Shown: positions 53,681-62,896 of the stretch, one piece after another
How the letters are laid out: the number at the start of each line of letters is the position of its first letter
Position numbering within the stretch: the stretch's first letter is position 1
Assembly: GCA_947452535.1 (NCBI GenBank)
Contig: CANGCM010000003.1
Location: forward strand, 36,331-100,330
Reading direction: 5' to 3'
Source of the DNA: Burkholderiaceae bacterium
GTDB lineage: Bacteria > Pseudomonadota > Gammaproteobacteria > Burkholderiales > Burkholderiaceae
DNA: 64,000 nucleotides
The notes under the pieces: generated by a model
What the model saw: the letters and a program-made list of their open reading frames with translations, nothing else
Database searches by the model: none
What the model was told of the DNA's origin: nothing
Position numbers and translations under genes: made by a program

Positions 53681-53974
53681 ATGAAAAATCTGGTAATTAG
53701 CCCAGCAATCGAAGAAAAATTAATCCTCAAGCACCGTATCAGCCGTCAAGATGTTGAGCAGTGTTTTATAAATAGAACCCGCTCTTACCTTGAGGATAAT
53801 AGGCTAGATCACCATACAGAACCACCTACCGAATGGTTTATCTCGGAGAATAATCAAGGATTACAAACTAAGGTTGTTTTTATATTCGATAGCGGAATAA
53901 TTTATCTAAAAAGTGCATTTCCGCCAAATTTTACAGAAATTTGTATATACAATACAATATCATTACCTTACTAA
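53681..53974 (+). CDS. Putative small toxin of a TA pair
   Basis: I set the start at the ATG at 53681 (MKNLVISPAIEEKL). An upstream in-frame ATG at 53654 lies within and before the operator repeat. The 97-residue product has a helical N-terminal part and a WFISENNQGLQTKVVFIFDSGIIYLKSAFPPN segment. Small proteins of this type, often labelled ADP-ribosyl-dinitrogen-reductase-hydrolase-like, occur next to CopG antitoxins; I recall the family only from its pattern. The toxin role is inferred from the pair. The last codons (ICIYNTISLPY) come from the second 16-bp repeat. Confidence 0.65.
   Translation: MKNLVISPAIEEKLILKHRISRQDVEQCFINRTRSYLEDNRLDHHTEPPTEWFISENNQGLQTKVVFIFDSGIIYLKSAFPPNFTEICIYNTISLPY
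53943..53958. repeat. 16-bp direct repeat, copy 2 (at toxin end)
   Basis: Identical to 53656-53671. Here it forms the 12-bp perfect palindrome TTGTATATACAA (53942-53953), inside the toxin's last codons and about 70 nt before the antitoxin ATG. Confidence 0.8.
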
Positions 53975-54029
53975 AAATATCATTTCTATGAAAGTGATGA
54001 AATATTAAAACCCATAAGCGAGGAATGCG

Positions 54030-54374
54030 ATGATCGCAAAAAGTAAGAAAGTAAAAATAGAGAATTCCGCTGAGGCCTGGGAGAGTGGTGAGCTCGGTAG
54101 TGACCTAAAGCATGCGAGAGCAGTTGATAAAAAAATGGGTGCTCAAATTGACGAGGCACTAGGCCTACAAATGATCTCAATAAGACTGGAGCAGGACTTA
54201 ATTGAGACCTTTAAGCTCTTGGGCACTAAATACGATATGGGCTATCAACCTCTTATGCGTGAGGCTTTAAAACGATTCGTCGAGGGTGAATTTAAGATGA
54301 TTGCCAGCGAGGCATTGGAGAAGCAGAAGGTTGAGAAACAAAAGAATGGTAAGAGGATGGTAAAAGCGGCTTAA
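54030..54374 (+). CDS. CopG/BrnA-type antitoxin
   Basis: This 114-residue protein has a ribbon-helix-helix stretch (about 48-90, LQMISIRLEQDLIETFKLLGTKYDMGYQPLMREALKRF), preceded by AEAWESGELGSDLKHAR typical of BrnA-like antitoxins. It ends in a charged tail. It is expected to neutralise the toxin encoded 55 nt upstream and repress the pair. A GAGGAATGCG sequence precedes the ATG. It converges on the helicase gene with a 4-nt overlap. Confidence 0.8.
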   Translation: MIAKSKKVKIENSAEAWESGELGSDLKHARAVDKKMGAQIDEALGLQMISIRLEQDLIETFKLLGTKYDMGYQPLMREALKRFVEGEFKMIASEALEKQKVEKQKNGKRMVKAA

Positions 54375-55696
54375 CTGGGTAAGCAATTCAGATAAAAACG
54401 CTTCACCTCTTGATCGCAACTCACATCCCTAGGCTGAATTGGTCGCTCTAGGGTAATGCCTTCTATTGAGGTGCAGCGACTTAAGGCCACATAGACCTGT
54501 CCCGATGCAAATGCTCCTGAGGAGAGGTCGACTTTGATCTTATCGAGTGTCTTGCCCTGGCTCTTATGGATGGTGACTGCCCAAGCCAGCATTAAGGGGA
54601 TCTGCACGAAGGTACCAATGATGTTTGGCGAAATTCTGCCGGACATCATATCGTGGTCATAGCGATACGATTCCCACTGGTGTCCTTTGACTTCAACCGT
54701 GTTGGAGTGTGGGCCGTTTTGCACCATCACCTTGACAGTATTGGGAAGCAATTCACGAACAACGCCAATGGTGCCATTTACCCAGCGCTTGGGGAAGTTG
54801 CTATCGGTTGCCGTGAACATGACCTTGGCGCCCACCTTCAAGGTCAAATGATTCGGGGATGGCAGATTGCGATCATCCACATTGAATTTGCCAGTGCTAT
54901 TACCGGTGTAGATCTTGGCATCCGTAGTTAATGCACGTAAACCTGCGCCATTAATTTGATCGGCCCGCGCATTGGTCGTGGTCAAAGTAATCGTTTGCTC
55001 ATCCGCCTCTTTTTTAGTTTCATAACAAACGGCATTTAAAGTATCGAGTGCTTCATCAATATCTTGATTGATACGAATCTGATTCAGTAAGCCTGCAAAG
55101 TGCGCGTCCTTCTGACGGAAGATCTTGGATAACTCCACCATCGTGACGTCTTTGCGATGCAAGGCCATCGCGCAGAAGAAATAAGGGCCTTCATAGCCCC
55201 GCTCAGAGAGGACTTGCATATCGGCATTAGAGACCACTGGGGGCAACTGAAATAAGTCACCCACAAACATTACCTGAATACCGCCAAAGGGTTGGCTTTT
55301 ATGGGGGCCATTTGCGCGTAGAAATAAATCCATCGCATCTACTACATCTGCCCTAACCATCGAGATCTCATCAATGATGAGTAAGCGAATGTCTTTATAG
55401 AGGCGCTTATCTTTTAAGGGCTTGATGTCCTCTTCAGGAAAAATGAGGCGAGGTGGCAAGCGAAAGAAGGAATGAATGGTCACTCCTTTAACCTGCAATG
55501 CGGCCACGCCGGTTGGCGCTACTACGACTACGTTCCCAGGAATGTTCTCGCGCAGATAACCGATGAGGGTTGTCTTACCCGTACCTGCCTTACCGCTAAC
55601 AAAGATATAGGGGTCGTGACGCTCAATGGCGTCGATTACAACCTGATATTCAGGGGTGATTTCAATGGCGGATAGGTCAGCTACGGGATTGGTCAT
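54371..55696 (-). CDS. Pif1-like DNA helicase
   Basis: This 441-residue SF1B helicase has Walker A VSGKAGTGKTTLIG (about 33-46), Walker B LLIIDEISM, a GDLFQLPPV motif, and late helicase motifs WAVTIHKSQGKTLD and VYVALSRCTS. It is a compact Pif1/RecD-like protein without accessory domains, probably acting in replication or repair. It begins 3 nt after the SUMF1-type gene stop, so the two are probably co-transcribed. It converges on an antitoxin gene. Confidence 0.92.
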   Translation of the reverse strand: MTNPVADLSAIEITPEYQVVIDAIERHDPYIFVSGKAGTGKTTLIGYLRENIPGNVVVVAPTGVAALQVKGVTIHSFFRLPPRLIFPEEDIKPLKDKRLYKDIRLLIIDEISMVRADVVDAMDLFLRANGPHKSQPFGGIQVMFVGDLFQLPPVVSNADMQVLSERGYEGPYFFCAMALHRKDVTMVELSKIFRQKDAHFAGLLNQIRINQDIDEALDTLNAVCYETKKEADEQTITLTTTNARADQINGAGLRALTTDAKIYTGNSTGKFNVDDRNLPSPNHLTLKVGAKVMFTATDSNFPKRWVNGTIGVVRELLPNTVKVMVQNGPHSNTVEVKGHQWESYRYDHDMMSGRISPNIIGTFVQIPLMLAWAVTIHKSQGKTLDKIKVDLSSGAFASGQVYVALSRCTSIEGITLERPIQPRDVSCDQEVKRFYLNCLPS

Positions 55697-55699
55697 CCC

Positions 55700-56485
55700 C
55701 TATTGTTTCACGGCATCAGCCACACACCGAAATCCAATGTAAACCACCCCAATATCAGCAGCTTTAGACTCCACATCGGCTTCTTTTTGCCGCTCAGGGC
55801 CATACCACCAAGATGCGCCACGGGTAATAAAGCCGCCATTGCGCTCAGTAGCTGTCCACTCCCAGACATTGCCACCCATATCCAATAGACCATTGACACC
55901 GGGCTTAGTAGTGCCGGCGGTCACATGACCTGTTCCCCGATTTAAGGCGCCAGCAGGCGCTAAACCTTGGTAATCCCCGCAACCAGACAGGCAATGTGAA
56001 ACCGCTGGCGTGTTACCACCCGGAAATGGATAGCGCTCCCCTTTGACGAAGCCCGCAGGTGAATTAGACCGCTGTTCTACAAACGCAGCAGCAGTCCACT
56101 CAGCATCGGTAGGTAAACGTTTACCAAAATAACGACAGACAGATGCAGCTTCAGGCTGATTAAGATGAACCGCTGGCTCAGCATCTTTCGCAGGAACCCC
56201 ATAAGGAGTCTTCCAAGTCCAGCCAGGCTTCTTTACAAAGCCAGACTCATAAGAGAGGCCGCCGCCATTTTTCTCGGCAACACTCACAAATCCTGTGGCA
56301 CTAGCAAAAGCCTTCATATCTGCAATCGTCATCTCGGTTTGATCCCAAGACAGATTGCCTACCTTAACAGCAGAAATAGTAGAAACAGGAGCGCTAGTAG
56401 CCGTTGATGGCCTCAACATGAAATACAGCGCGATGACTGACAGCAAGACGCCAAAGAGAATGGGAAGAATGTCAAATTTTTTCAT
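55700..56485 (-). CDS. SUMF1/FGE-fold membrane-anchored protein
   Basis: I chose the ATG at 56485; a TTG at 56518 would add 11 residues. The 261-residue protein has a signal anchor (about 5-24) and a formylglycine-generating-enzyme-fold domain (SUMF1, about 42-255) with NVWEWTA, RGASWWYGPE and IGFRCV. The pair of catalytic cysteines of true FGE (SYLCHxSYC motif) is absent, so formylglycine formation is unlikely. The periplasmic location and helicase neighbour are odd together. The substrate is unknown. Confidence 0.85.
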   Translation of the reverse strand: MKKFDILPILFGVLLSVIALYFMLRPSTATSAPVSTISAVKVGNLSWDQTEMTIADMKAFASATGFVSVAEKNGGGLSYESGFVKKPGWTWKTPYGVPAKDAEPAVHLNQPEAASVCRYFGKRLPTDAEWTAAAFVEQRSNSPAGFVKGERYPFPGGNTPAVSHCLSGCGDYQGLAPAGALNRGTGHVTAGTTKPGVNGLLDMGGNVWEWTATERNGGFITRGASWWYGPERQKEADVESKAADIGVVYIGFRCVADAVKQ

Positions 56486-56597
56486 AAATATGCTGATACA
56501 AAGAAAATAGCGCTTCAATTTATCATGAATGTACTTTTGATTTAAAAGCCAACTTTATAAAGCGTCAATACCCACAACTGTTACAGCAGTTGAGTCA

Positions 56598-57764
56598 TTA
56601 ACAATAAAAATAAGATTGGTTTTTACCCAATTCTTTGGCATGATATAAAGCCGCATCAGCATGGGTAATTAATTCATAGGCAGAACTCACCGTGTCAACA
56701 GGATAAATGGTTACCCCGATACTAGCCAATACAGTTACGACCTTTCCATTGAGATAATATGGAGCGCTTAATCCCGCCAAAACACGCTCGATAAGACCTT
56801 CTAATTCATGCCTGCTCTCTAGATTTTGACAACAAATCACAAACTCATCGCCTCCGTAGCGAAAAATCTGATCTTCAGATCTAAAGAGCTTAGTTAAACG
56901 CTCTGAAAATTGAATTAACAATAAATCTCCAACTTGATGGCCATACTGATCATTAATCTTTTTAAAACCATCCAGATCTAAAAAAAGAATAGCTAATAGT
57001 TGATTGTGCTCATTGGCCTGACTAAAAGCAGATTGAATGGCGGCATATAAACTGCGTCGATTAGGTAAATTGGTGAGTGTATCTTGGGATGCCTGCTGAT
57101 TTAACGAGCTTAATTGTTCATCAACCGCATTTTCATAAAGATAGACCTGCTTCTTAAAAATACGGGTTAGGGATAACATGATGATAAACAAGATCACAAA
57201 AACTATCGCCATTACAAGGACAAGATTGGTCCTTAAGCGCGACAATAACCCCGCTCCAACATCGTCTCTTAATTCCAAATAAAGCCAACCTACCGGTAAG
57301 CCAGCGCTAAGAAAGTGCCAGGCGTGAGTTTTTGTATCGTCATCAAGCTCAATTTTGACCCCACTTCCAATGGCATCTGGTATCGATAGTCTTTTTGCCT
57401 GATAAAAAGACTCCAATTGGTCTTGGCCATCTCGCCTCTGAAGGCCCATCAACACCCTTCCTTCCAAGTCGCTAACCAATGCTTTATTGATGACTTGATT
57501 GGAAAAGGCTCTACGCAAAATCAACTCTACTTCAGCATAATCTCTGGCAAGCAATTTATCCCCCAGAGACAAGCCAACCCCTTTAACCAGCAACTTACTA
57601 CTTATCTCACGATTAGAAGAGTAAATACTTGCGACACTAAAATAATTCCAAAAGCTATAGGCCAAAATGATTGCCAAAGAAAAACTAATCATCCAGGCTA
57701 TTAGCTTGAAAAAAGGGTAATTAAACTGGACTTTACGGCGATCAGCCACCGAGACCCTCAGCAT
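56598..57764 (-). CDS. Membrane diguanylate cyclase
   Basis: This 388-residue protein has two transmembrane helices (about 20-42 and 180-200) flanking a periplasmic sensor domain (about 43-178). A cytoplasmic GGDEF domain follows, with an intact GGDEF motif (304-308) and inhibitory I-site RSED (295-298). It synthesises c-di-GMP from two GTP and should be feedback-inhibited. The reading frame overlaps the PhnD-like gene's end by 23 nt, so the two are translationally coupled. The binding protein probably feeds the sensor, as inference. Confidence 0.95.
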   Translation of the reverse strand: MLRVSVADRRKVQFNYPFFKLIAWMISFSLAIILAYSFWNYFSVASIYSSNREISSKLLVKGVGLSLGDKLLARDYAEVELILRRAFSNQVINKALVSDLEGRVLMGLQRRDGQDQLESFYQAKRLSIPDAIGSGVKIELDDDTKTHAWHFLSAGLPVGWLYLELRDDVGAGLLSRLRTNLVLVMAIVFVILFIIMLSLTRIFKKQVYLYENAVDEQLSSLNQQASQDTLTNLPNRRSLYAAIQSAFSQANEHNQLLAILFLDLDGFKKINDQYGHQVGDLLLIQFSERLTKLFRSEDQIFRYGGDEFVICCQNLESRHELEGLIERVLAGLSAPYYLNGKVVTVLASIGVTIYPVDTVSSAYELITHADAALYHAKELGKNQSYFYC

Positions 57765-58584
57765 ATTTTTCCAGGCCTAATTTTTTTACATATTCATAAT
57801 CTTTTAGATTTACTTTCGTAGGCTTGGGAATTTGAATCGCACTTAATTGTGAGGCCATACTTGGATCTTTACCAAGCTCAATAAAATACTGACTCACTTC
57901 ATTGCGTACCTTAGGCGCTACCTTTAAGTTAGCGGCCAATGGGTGCGGCATATATTTTGGCGTCTCATATAAAATCCTGAGCTCCTTCTTTAGATTTTCT
58001 GACTCACGACTGAAGGTATTATTAACACCGCCACCAGCGATAACATCACCGATGATTACAGAACGATATACATTACTATGTGTTTTGACGTACTCTGGGC
58101 TAATTTGAATCTGACTCTTGGCCAAATGGGCTCTAATCAGTAACGAGGCTGCAAGGGCATTAGGCGCTGGAAATGCTATCTTTTGGCCATTTAAATCAGC
58201 TATCCTCGATATAGGACTATCTTTTTTAATCACCACAATCCCAAATAATTGATCCTGGGAGTCTGCGATCAAAGGGACGTAATCTTGTGAGCGCTTATTG
58301 TGAACTAAGTGATAGGGATTCATGAAGGCAAAATCAGGGGCCCCAGAATTCAATTTGTTCTCAAACAAAGGAATGGTTGAGGGAACGTAAAGCTCAAAAC
58401 AAATGGATAGCTTTTTACCAACCCTCTCAAGTACTGGCGCCCAGGCTACATAGGTATCCGATACTGTTTGCTGGGGAACTACATAAAAGGAATACGAACG
58501 TTCCTTGGTATTTGCATCACCAAGACAGGCTCCATTGGCATTCAATGCAATTAGAGATAAAAAAAGGGATAACCAATATTTCAT
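57742..58584 (-). CDS. PhnD-like periplasmic binding protein coupled to a diguanylate cyclase
   Basis: This 280-residue protein has a signal peptide (about 1-18, ending ANGA) and a type 2 periplasmic-binding fold of the phosphonate/phosphite PhnD family: FYVVPQQTVSDTYVAWAPVLERVGKKL, DFAFMNPYHLV, and GDVIAGGGVNN. No ABC permease or ATPase is near. The overlap with a diguanylate cyclase suggests a ligand-sensing role, not transport. The ligand is unknown. Confidence 0.88.
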   Translation of the reverse strand: MKYWLSLFLSLIALNANGACLGDANTKERSYSFYVVPQQTVSDTYVAWAPVLERVGKKLSICFELYVPSTIPLFENKLNSGAPDFAFMNPYHLVHNKRSQDYVPLIADSQDQLFGIVVIKKDSPISRIADLNGQKIAFPAPNALAASLLIRAHLAKSQIQISPEYVKTHSNVYRSVIIGDVIAGGGVNNTFSRESENLKKELRILYETPKYMPHPLAANLKVAPKVRNEVSQYFIELGKDPSMASQLSAIQIPKPTKVNLKDYEYVKKLGLEKYAEGLGG

Positions 58585-58741
58585 TTAATTATCACTGTCA
58601 ATTTATACAACTTGACTCTAGCATGATAGTTATCTAATACATAGTCTTTATGCTAACTATATCTAATAATTAAGGTTATTACCCTTAAAGGGAGCCTAAC
58701 TGGCTATTTTGGCGCAATACATCCGATTTTGACGTGTGCAT

Positions 58742-59167
58742 TTATTTAATCAGCAGAACTGCTTGTTTAGCCATCACAGAGACCCTTTGGGAGACAGAGC
58801 CAAGGACGATGTCACTCACGCTGGATCGACCTTTAGCACCCAGAATGATCAGATCGCACTTTTCAGCTTTAGCAATTTTGCAAATCATAGTAGGTATATG
58901 CCCTAATTCGATGATGCAGCTATGTTTTACCTGCGATTGATCCAGTATTTTCAGTGCCGACTTTAATTCCTTTTGACTCATCTCAATCAAGTAATCCTTA
59001 ACTACTTGACGACCAACATATCGCTTCACTAAATTCAAGGGATCATCGTCATGTACATTAATCAATGTAATGGAAGATTTAGAGCGAAGATCTTTCACTA
59101 AATTGACCGCAAACTTGACGGCCCTTAATGAATTGGATGAACCATCCACAGCGACAAGTATTTTCAT
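58742..59167 (-). CDS. Universal stress protein, UspA type
   Basis: This 141-residue protein has the UspA fold: MKILVAVDGSSNSLRAVKFAV at the N-terminus and the ATP-binding GAKGRSSVSDIVLGSVSQRV (G-2x-G-9x-G-S) near the C-terminus. It binds ATP and helps under growth arrest or stress. It lies alone between the PhnD-like gene and the Tad pilus cluster. Confidence 0.93.
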   Translation of the reverse strand: MKILVAVDGSSNSLRAVKFAVNLVKDLRSKSSITLINVHDDDPLNLVKRYVGRQVVKDYLIEMSQKELKSALKILDQSQVKHSCIIELGHIPTMICKIAKAEKCDLIILGAKGRSSVSDIVLGSVSQRVSVMAKQAVLLIK

Positions 59168-59302
59168 AGTATTTCTCCTGGTGAATTGCTTAGTTATTTG
59201 CTATCAATGATTGCCTATAACAACTGATTTACCATTGTTTTCCATAATTACTTTATAAAGTTTTTCTGGCACTTATTTTTGAGATAAATCAATTTTCGTT
59301 AA

Positions 59303-60511
59303 TTAATCCACTAATACTGGCTTACCTGTGGATTCGTAAAGATTGAAACAAGGATTAGAGGAGGCTTGAGGGTTCATATTGCCATGTAAGGTCAGGGAGT
59401 GAGCTACTAAACTACCACTAACACTAATGGCAACGGGAGTACCGTTTACGGTGATATCGTCTGCAGCTAAGTTAACTACGCCAGTTAAGTTAAGGCTATT
59501 TCCTGACCCACTTAAAGTTAATGAGTTATATGAGCTGCTATAAGGATGGCTGATAACAACACCACTGCCAGCAGAACAGCCTGCAGGAGAGGGTGCGGTT
59601 AAATTCACGTTGCCGGTGAGCTGTAATGGCATGTTGCCGGGCACATAAAGGCCAACGCCACCACTAGCACTACTCAAAGCATTTCCGTTGTTACTAAAGC
59701 CACCATTAAATACATAATATCCAGAAGCTAGGGTCGTGGCGGCATTCAAAGTCACTTTTCCACCCGTATAAATCGCTGGCACACACGATGAATTGGTGCA
59801 ACTCGTGTAGGGCAATGTGGCTAGGCTTGAACCATTTAAATTGATAGTCGGAATTAAAGGGCTAGGTAAAATTGGTATCTGCCCTACGACTCCGACGGGT
59901 GCAGGATTACAAGCGCCACATTGATTCGGACTATTGCCATTAAAAACAGTGGTACTACCTAAACCATTGATGGCAATCCCAGATTTGTTGGTAGTGTTTA
60001 AAGTTCCGCCTATAGAGGCAGCACAGTTATTTAATGCAATAGTGTTAGTACCATTGGCGCTAAAGTTTTGGGTTGTCATCACGCAAGATGGGACTTGGCC
60101 AGTTTTTGCTGCAACAGCTGTGGCACTGAGATTTAAGGTGCTGACGCCAAATAAATTAATAAAAAAAGTATTCCACGAAATTTGCGCTATCGCTCTTGCG
60201 CAAGCGCTTTGCTTAGCAGGAATTAAGCAAAGACTCGCATCACCAGGATTTAAGGTCGTTACGGTAAAGCCATACGGATTGACCTGGGGGTAGATATTGG
60301 CACCGCTGGCTGGGCATGGGCTTGAAGCTGGGCCGATCACACAGGCGAGTGCCGCGGCATCGGCAACGCTTTGCAGTCTAGCCCTCTGTAAGTATGCGTA
60401 ACCAAAATCGACAGCTAAGCCTAAAAATGCAATAAAAATCAGCAATAGAAATGCAACCAATACCGACATAGAGCCTTTTTCATTCCCAAAGCGCTCAATA
60501 GATTTATTCAT
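59303..60511 (-). CDS. TadG-like pilus-associated protein
   Basis: This 402-residue protein has an N-terminal TadG signature (SMSVLVAFLLLIFIAFLGLAVDFGYAY, transmembrane about 15-38; SVADAAALACVIG). A long Asn/Gly/Ser/Thr-rich beta-strand domain follows (about 150-395) with many short repeated strands and a few cysteine pairs. The C-terminal part resembles a beta-helical surface domain and lacks the usual von Willebrand region. It may be a pilus-anchoring or surface protein. It overlaps tadE by 8 nt. Confidence 0.8.
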   Translation of the reverse strand: MNKSIERFGNEKGSMSVLVAFLLLIFIAFLGLAVDFGYAYLQRARLQSVADAAALACVIGPASSPCPASGANIYPQVNPYGFTVTTLNPGDASLCLIPAKQSACARAIAQISWNTFFINLFGVSTLNLSATAVAAKTGQVPSCVMTTQNFSANGTNTIALNNCAASIGGTLNTTNKSGIAINGLGSTTVFNGNSPNQCGACNPAPVGVVGQIPILPSPLIPTINLNGSSLATLPYTSCTNSSCVPAIYTGGKVTLNAATTLASGYYVFNGGFSNNGNALSSASGGVGLYVPGNMPLQLTGNVNLTAPSPAGCSAGSGVVISHPYSSSYNSLTLSGSGNSLNLTGVVNLAADDITVNGTPVAISVSGSLVAHSLTLHGNMNPQASSNPCFNLYESTGKPVLVD

Positions 60512-60947
60512 GAAGCATCACAGCGGTAGAGCCGTATTGAGTTGCTGCTAAGCCGCCAAAAAACCAGCCAATGCCCGTATAGGTATATCTAACTATTACC
60601 GTCTGGGCAGTACCAGAACTAAAGTCTACCGAAGGCGAATAGACAGCTGTCAGTAAATAGCTGCCGCCAAAGCTAATGAGATTTTGATAAGCGTAGCTAT
60701 AGCCTGTTTGACAAGGGTCTACTGGAGCAAGGGAATACGCGTTAGTACAAGTCAAACCATAAGTCGAAGTAGTATGAATTGCTGCCCAACGCGCACCTTC
60801 CCTAGCTGCATTGGTAATGACTGCTTGGTTGTACATCAAGACACCAAAATTAATAATCCCAAATAGAATTAAAAATAACACGGGCACCAATAAGGCAAAC
60901 TCTACGGCAACCGAACCACGCTCAGAATTAAAAAGGTTGGTTTTCAC
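60504..60947 (-). CDS. tadE: TadE-like pseudopilin
   Basis: This 147-residue protein has the TadE pattern: GSVAVEFALLVPVLFLILFGIINFGVLMYNQ (transmembrane about 14-35) followed by a soluble part with NAAREGARWAAI. TadE is a minor pseudopilin processed like Flp pilin. It is in tandem with tadC, 1 nt apart. Confidence 0.9.
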   Translation of the reverse strand: MKTNLFNSERGSVAVEFALLVPVLFLILFGIINFGVLMYNQAVITNAAREGARWAAIHTTSTYGLTCTNAYSLAPVDPCQTGYSYAYQNLISFGGSYLLTAVYSPSVDFSSGTAQTVIVRYTYTGIGWFFGGLAATQYGSTAVMLHE

Positions 60948-60948
60948 T

Positions 60949-61905
60949 TTATTTAACGTAGCCCGTCATCGCTGGGAACATCGTGGTACCAATAGAAAGG
61001 ATGGCTGGTCCCAAAACGACCACCATCAACGCCGGAAAAATACAGAGAATCATCGGAATGGTGAGCTTTACGGGTATCTTCGCTGCAGCCTCCTGAGCCC
61101 TTAAGGTACGTTTACCTCGTAGGCCATCAGCATGGACGCGTAGGGCTTCAGCCACACTAGTGCCAAATTTCTCAGTTTGGATCAACATACCTACCAGAGC
61201 ACGAATATCCTCTACCCCAGTCCTCGTTGCCAAATTCTTCAATGCATTTTCATGGGTAGCTCCCGTTCTCAGTTCGAGATTCAGGGTATGAAATTCTTCG
61301 GCTAAGGCCTTACTCTCAATTTTGAGCTCTTTACCCACTCGATCAATGGCCGCATCTAGACCTAGGCCCGCGCTAATGCAAACCCTCATCAGATCTAAGG
61401 CATTCGGAAAGCTATCAAATATTTGGCGCTGTCTTTTTTTTGTTCGATACCTTAACCACAGATCTGGAGCGTAATACCCTATTGCTGCTAAAGAAATGCA
61501 TAAAAATAGGATGCTTAATGCTCCTGAATGACCATCCGAAATAAAATAGTAAATCAGATAGAACACAGGAAACAAAAAAGTAAAGAAAGTTTTCGCCGAT
61601 AGAAAAATCAAAGCTTGCATCTCATATTGATAGCCAGCCCTGACTAAACGCTCTCGAATTGGAGAGCTTTCCCACTTTTCTTTGGGCATGGATAATTCAA
61701 TCACTTGATAAAAGATTTCTCGTGCTCTCAGCTCTAGACCGCTCACTTTTCGCTCAGAGGCTTCACTAAGCTCTTCACGAATAGCCTTGAGTCGATTGCG
61801 AATCATTGAATAGGTTAAAAATTGAGTGACCGCATAGAAGACAGCGCTAGTAATTCCAATAAATACCAGTAAGAGGAAAAGTATAAAAATGATGTCAGAG
61901 AGCAT
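60949..61905 (-). CDS. tadC: TadC, inner-membrane pilus assembly protein
   Basis: This 318-residue type II secretion F-domain protein has several membrane helices (N-terminal about 5-25, 95-145, C-terminal about 285-305). The central domain has DLMRVCISAGLGLDAAIDRVGKEL and RTGVEDIRALVGMLIQTEKFGTSV. It forms the Tad pilus platform with TadB. It follows tadB by 15 nt. Confidence 0.92.
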   Translation of the reverse strand: MLSDIIFILFLLLVFIGITSAVFYAVTQFLTYSMIRNRLKAIREELSEASERKVSGLELRAREIFYQVIELSMPKEKWESSPIRERLVRAGYQYEMQALIFLSAKTFFTFLFPVFYLIYYFISDGHSGALSILFLCISLAAIGYYAPDLWLRYRTKKRQRQIFDSFPNALDLMRVCISAGLGLDAAIDRVGKELKIESKALAEEFHTLNLELRTGATHENALKNLATRTGVEDIRALVGMLIQTEKFGTSVAEALRVHADGLRGKRTLRAQEAAAKIPVKLTIPMILCIFPALMVVVLGPAILSIGTTMFPAMTGYVK

Positions 61906-61920
61906 AGGAAATTTCAGACC

Positions 61921-62892
61921 TTAAAAGCGTATCTTGGACAGGCGCTGCATCCATAGCACACCAACAATCATGAGAACCAAGGTATAAGCCATCATGGTTC
62001 TACCAGCTGGTTCGCGCCACAAGACTGCAATAAAGTCAGGCCTCACCACAAATAAAATCAAACCTACAGCAAATGGCATTAAGCCTAAAATCCAAGCCGA
62101 TACTCGCGCCTCTGAAGTCATGGCATGTACTGACATTTTGAGCTTAAGTCGCTCACGGATCAGCACGGCAACACCACTCAATAGCGTCGCTAAATTACCC
62201 CCAATTTCATGGTTGACGAAAACTGCAACTGCAAAATATCGCATCTCAGGGCAGTCAATCCGTAGTGCTAGATCACCCATCGCCGACTGCACTGATTTGC
62301 CAAAGTTGATTTCGCGAAATGCTTCCTGGAATTCACTTCCAATAGGCTCAGGAGATTCATCTGCAGCCATTTGTAATGACCCAACAAAGGTATGCCCCGC
62401 TTGCATTGCACGAGATATAAATTCTAGAATATTAGGGAGTTGCTCCTCTAATGCTCTCTGCCTTCGTGCTACCAACATTCGAATGGTCAGGAAAGGCAGA
62501 ATACCAATCACACTGGCTGAAATCATCGCGAAAAAAATGGAAATATCTAATCTTAGGAACAAAAGAAAGGTCAAAATCCATGAGGCTAAAGCTGAAAGCA
62601 GAAACACATCTACTTGAATATTCAACCTACCCTTAATGATTTGCGCCTCTAATTCATTTGCAAATTTGGACTTACTTAAAAGAGTATTTAATCTTGTATT
62701 TTTACTAAAGACTCGACTTTTAATTTCTTGCGAAACCTGCTGTGGATTATCGGTTGAAAAATACTTCAATCGATTGCGAATTCGAACATGAGTCACGCCA
62801 TACTGATGCTGCCATACTGTATATGAAATCCAGCTCAATATAGAACCAGTAATGATTAGGGTTACTATAAAAAGAATGAGCGGCCAATTCAT
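61921..62892 (-). CDS. tadB: TadB, inner-membrane pilus assembly protein
   Basis: This 323-residue T2SSF protein has membrane helices near 5-25, 90-135 and 260-315, and the motif LPNILEFISRAMQAGHTFVGSLQMAADESPEPIG. It is the partner of TadC in the pilus platform that TadA drives. It follows tadA by 4 nt. Confidence 0.92.
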   Translation of the reverse strand: MNWPLILFIVTLIITGSILSWISYTVWQHQYGVTHVRIRNRLKYFSTDNPQQVSQEIKSRVFSKNTRLNTLLSKSKFANELEAQIIKGRLNIQVDVFLLSALASWILTFLLFLRLDISIFFAMISASVIGILPFLTIRMLVARRQRALEEQLPNILEFISRAMQAGHTFVGSLQMAADESPEPIGSEFQEAFREINFGKSVQSAMGDLALRIDCPEMRYFAVAVFVNHEIGGNLATLLSGVAVLIRERLKLKMSVHAMTSEARVSAWILGLMPFAVGLILFVVRPDFIAVLWREPAGRTMMAYTLVLMIVGVLWMQRLSKIRF

Positions 62893-62896
62893 TTAG

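Noticed and set aside
61994..62617. Long plus-strand frame (207 codons) opposite tadB
   Set aside because: It is antisense to a well-supported TadB gene, with a biased composition typical of a shadow frame.
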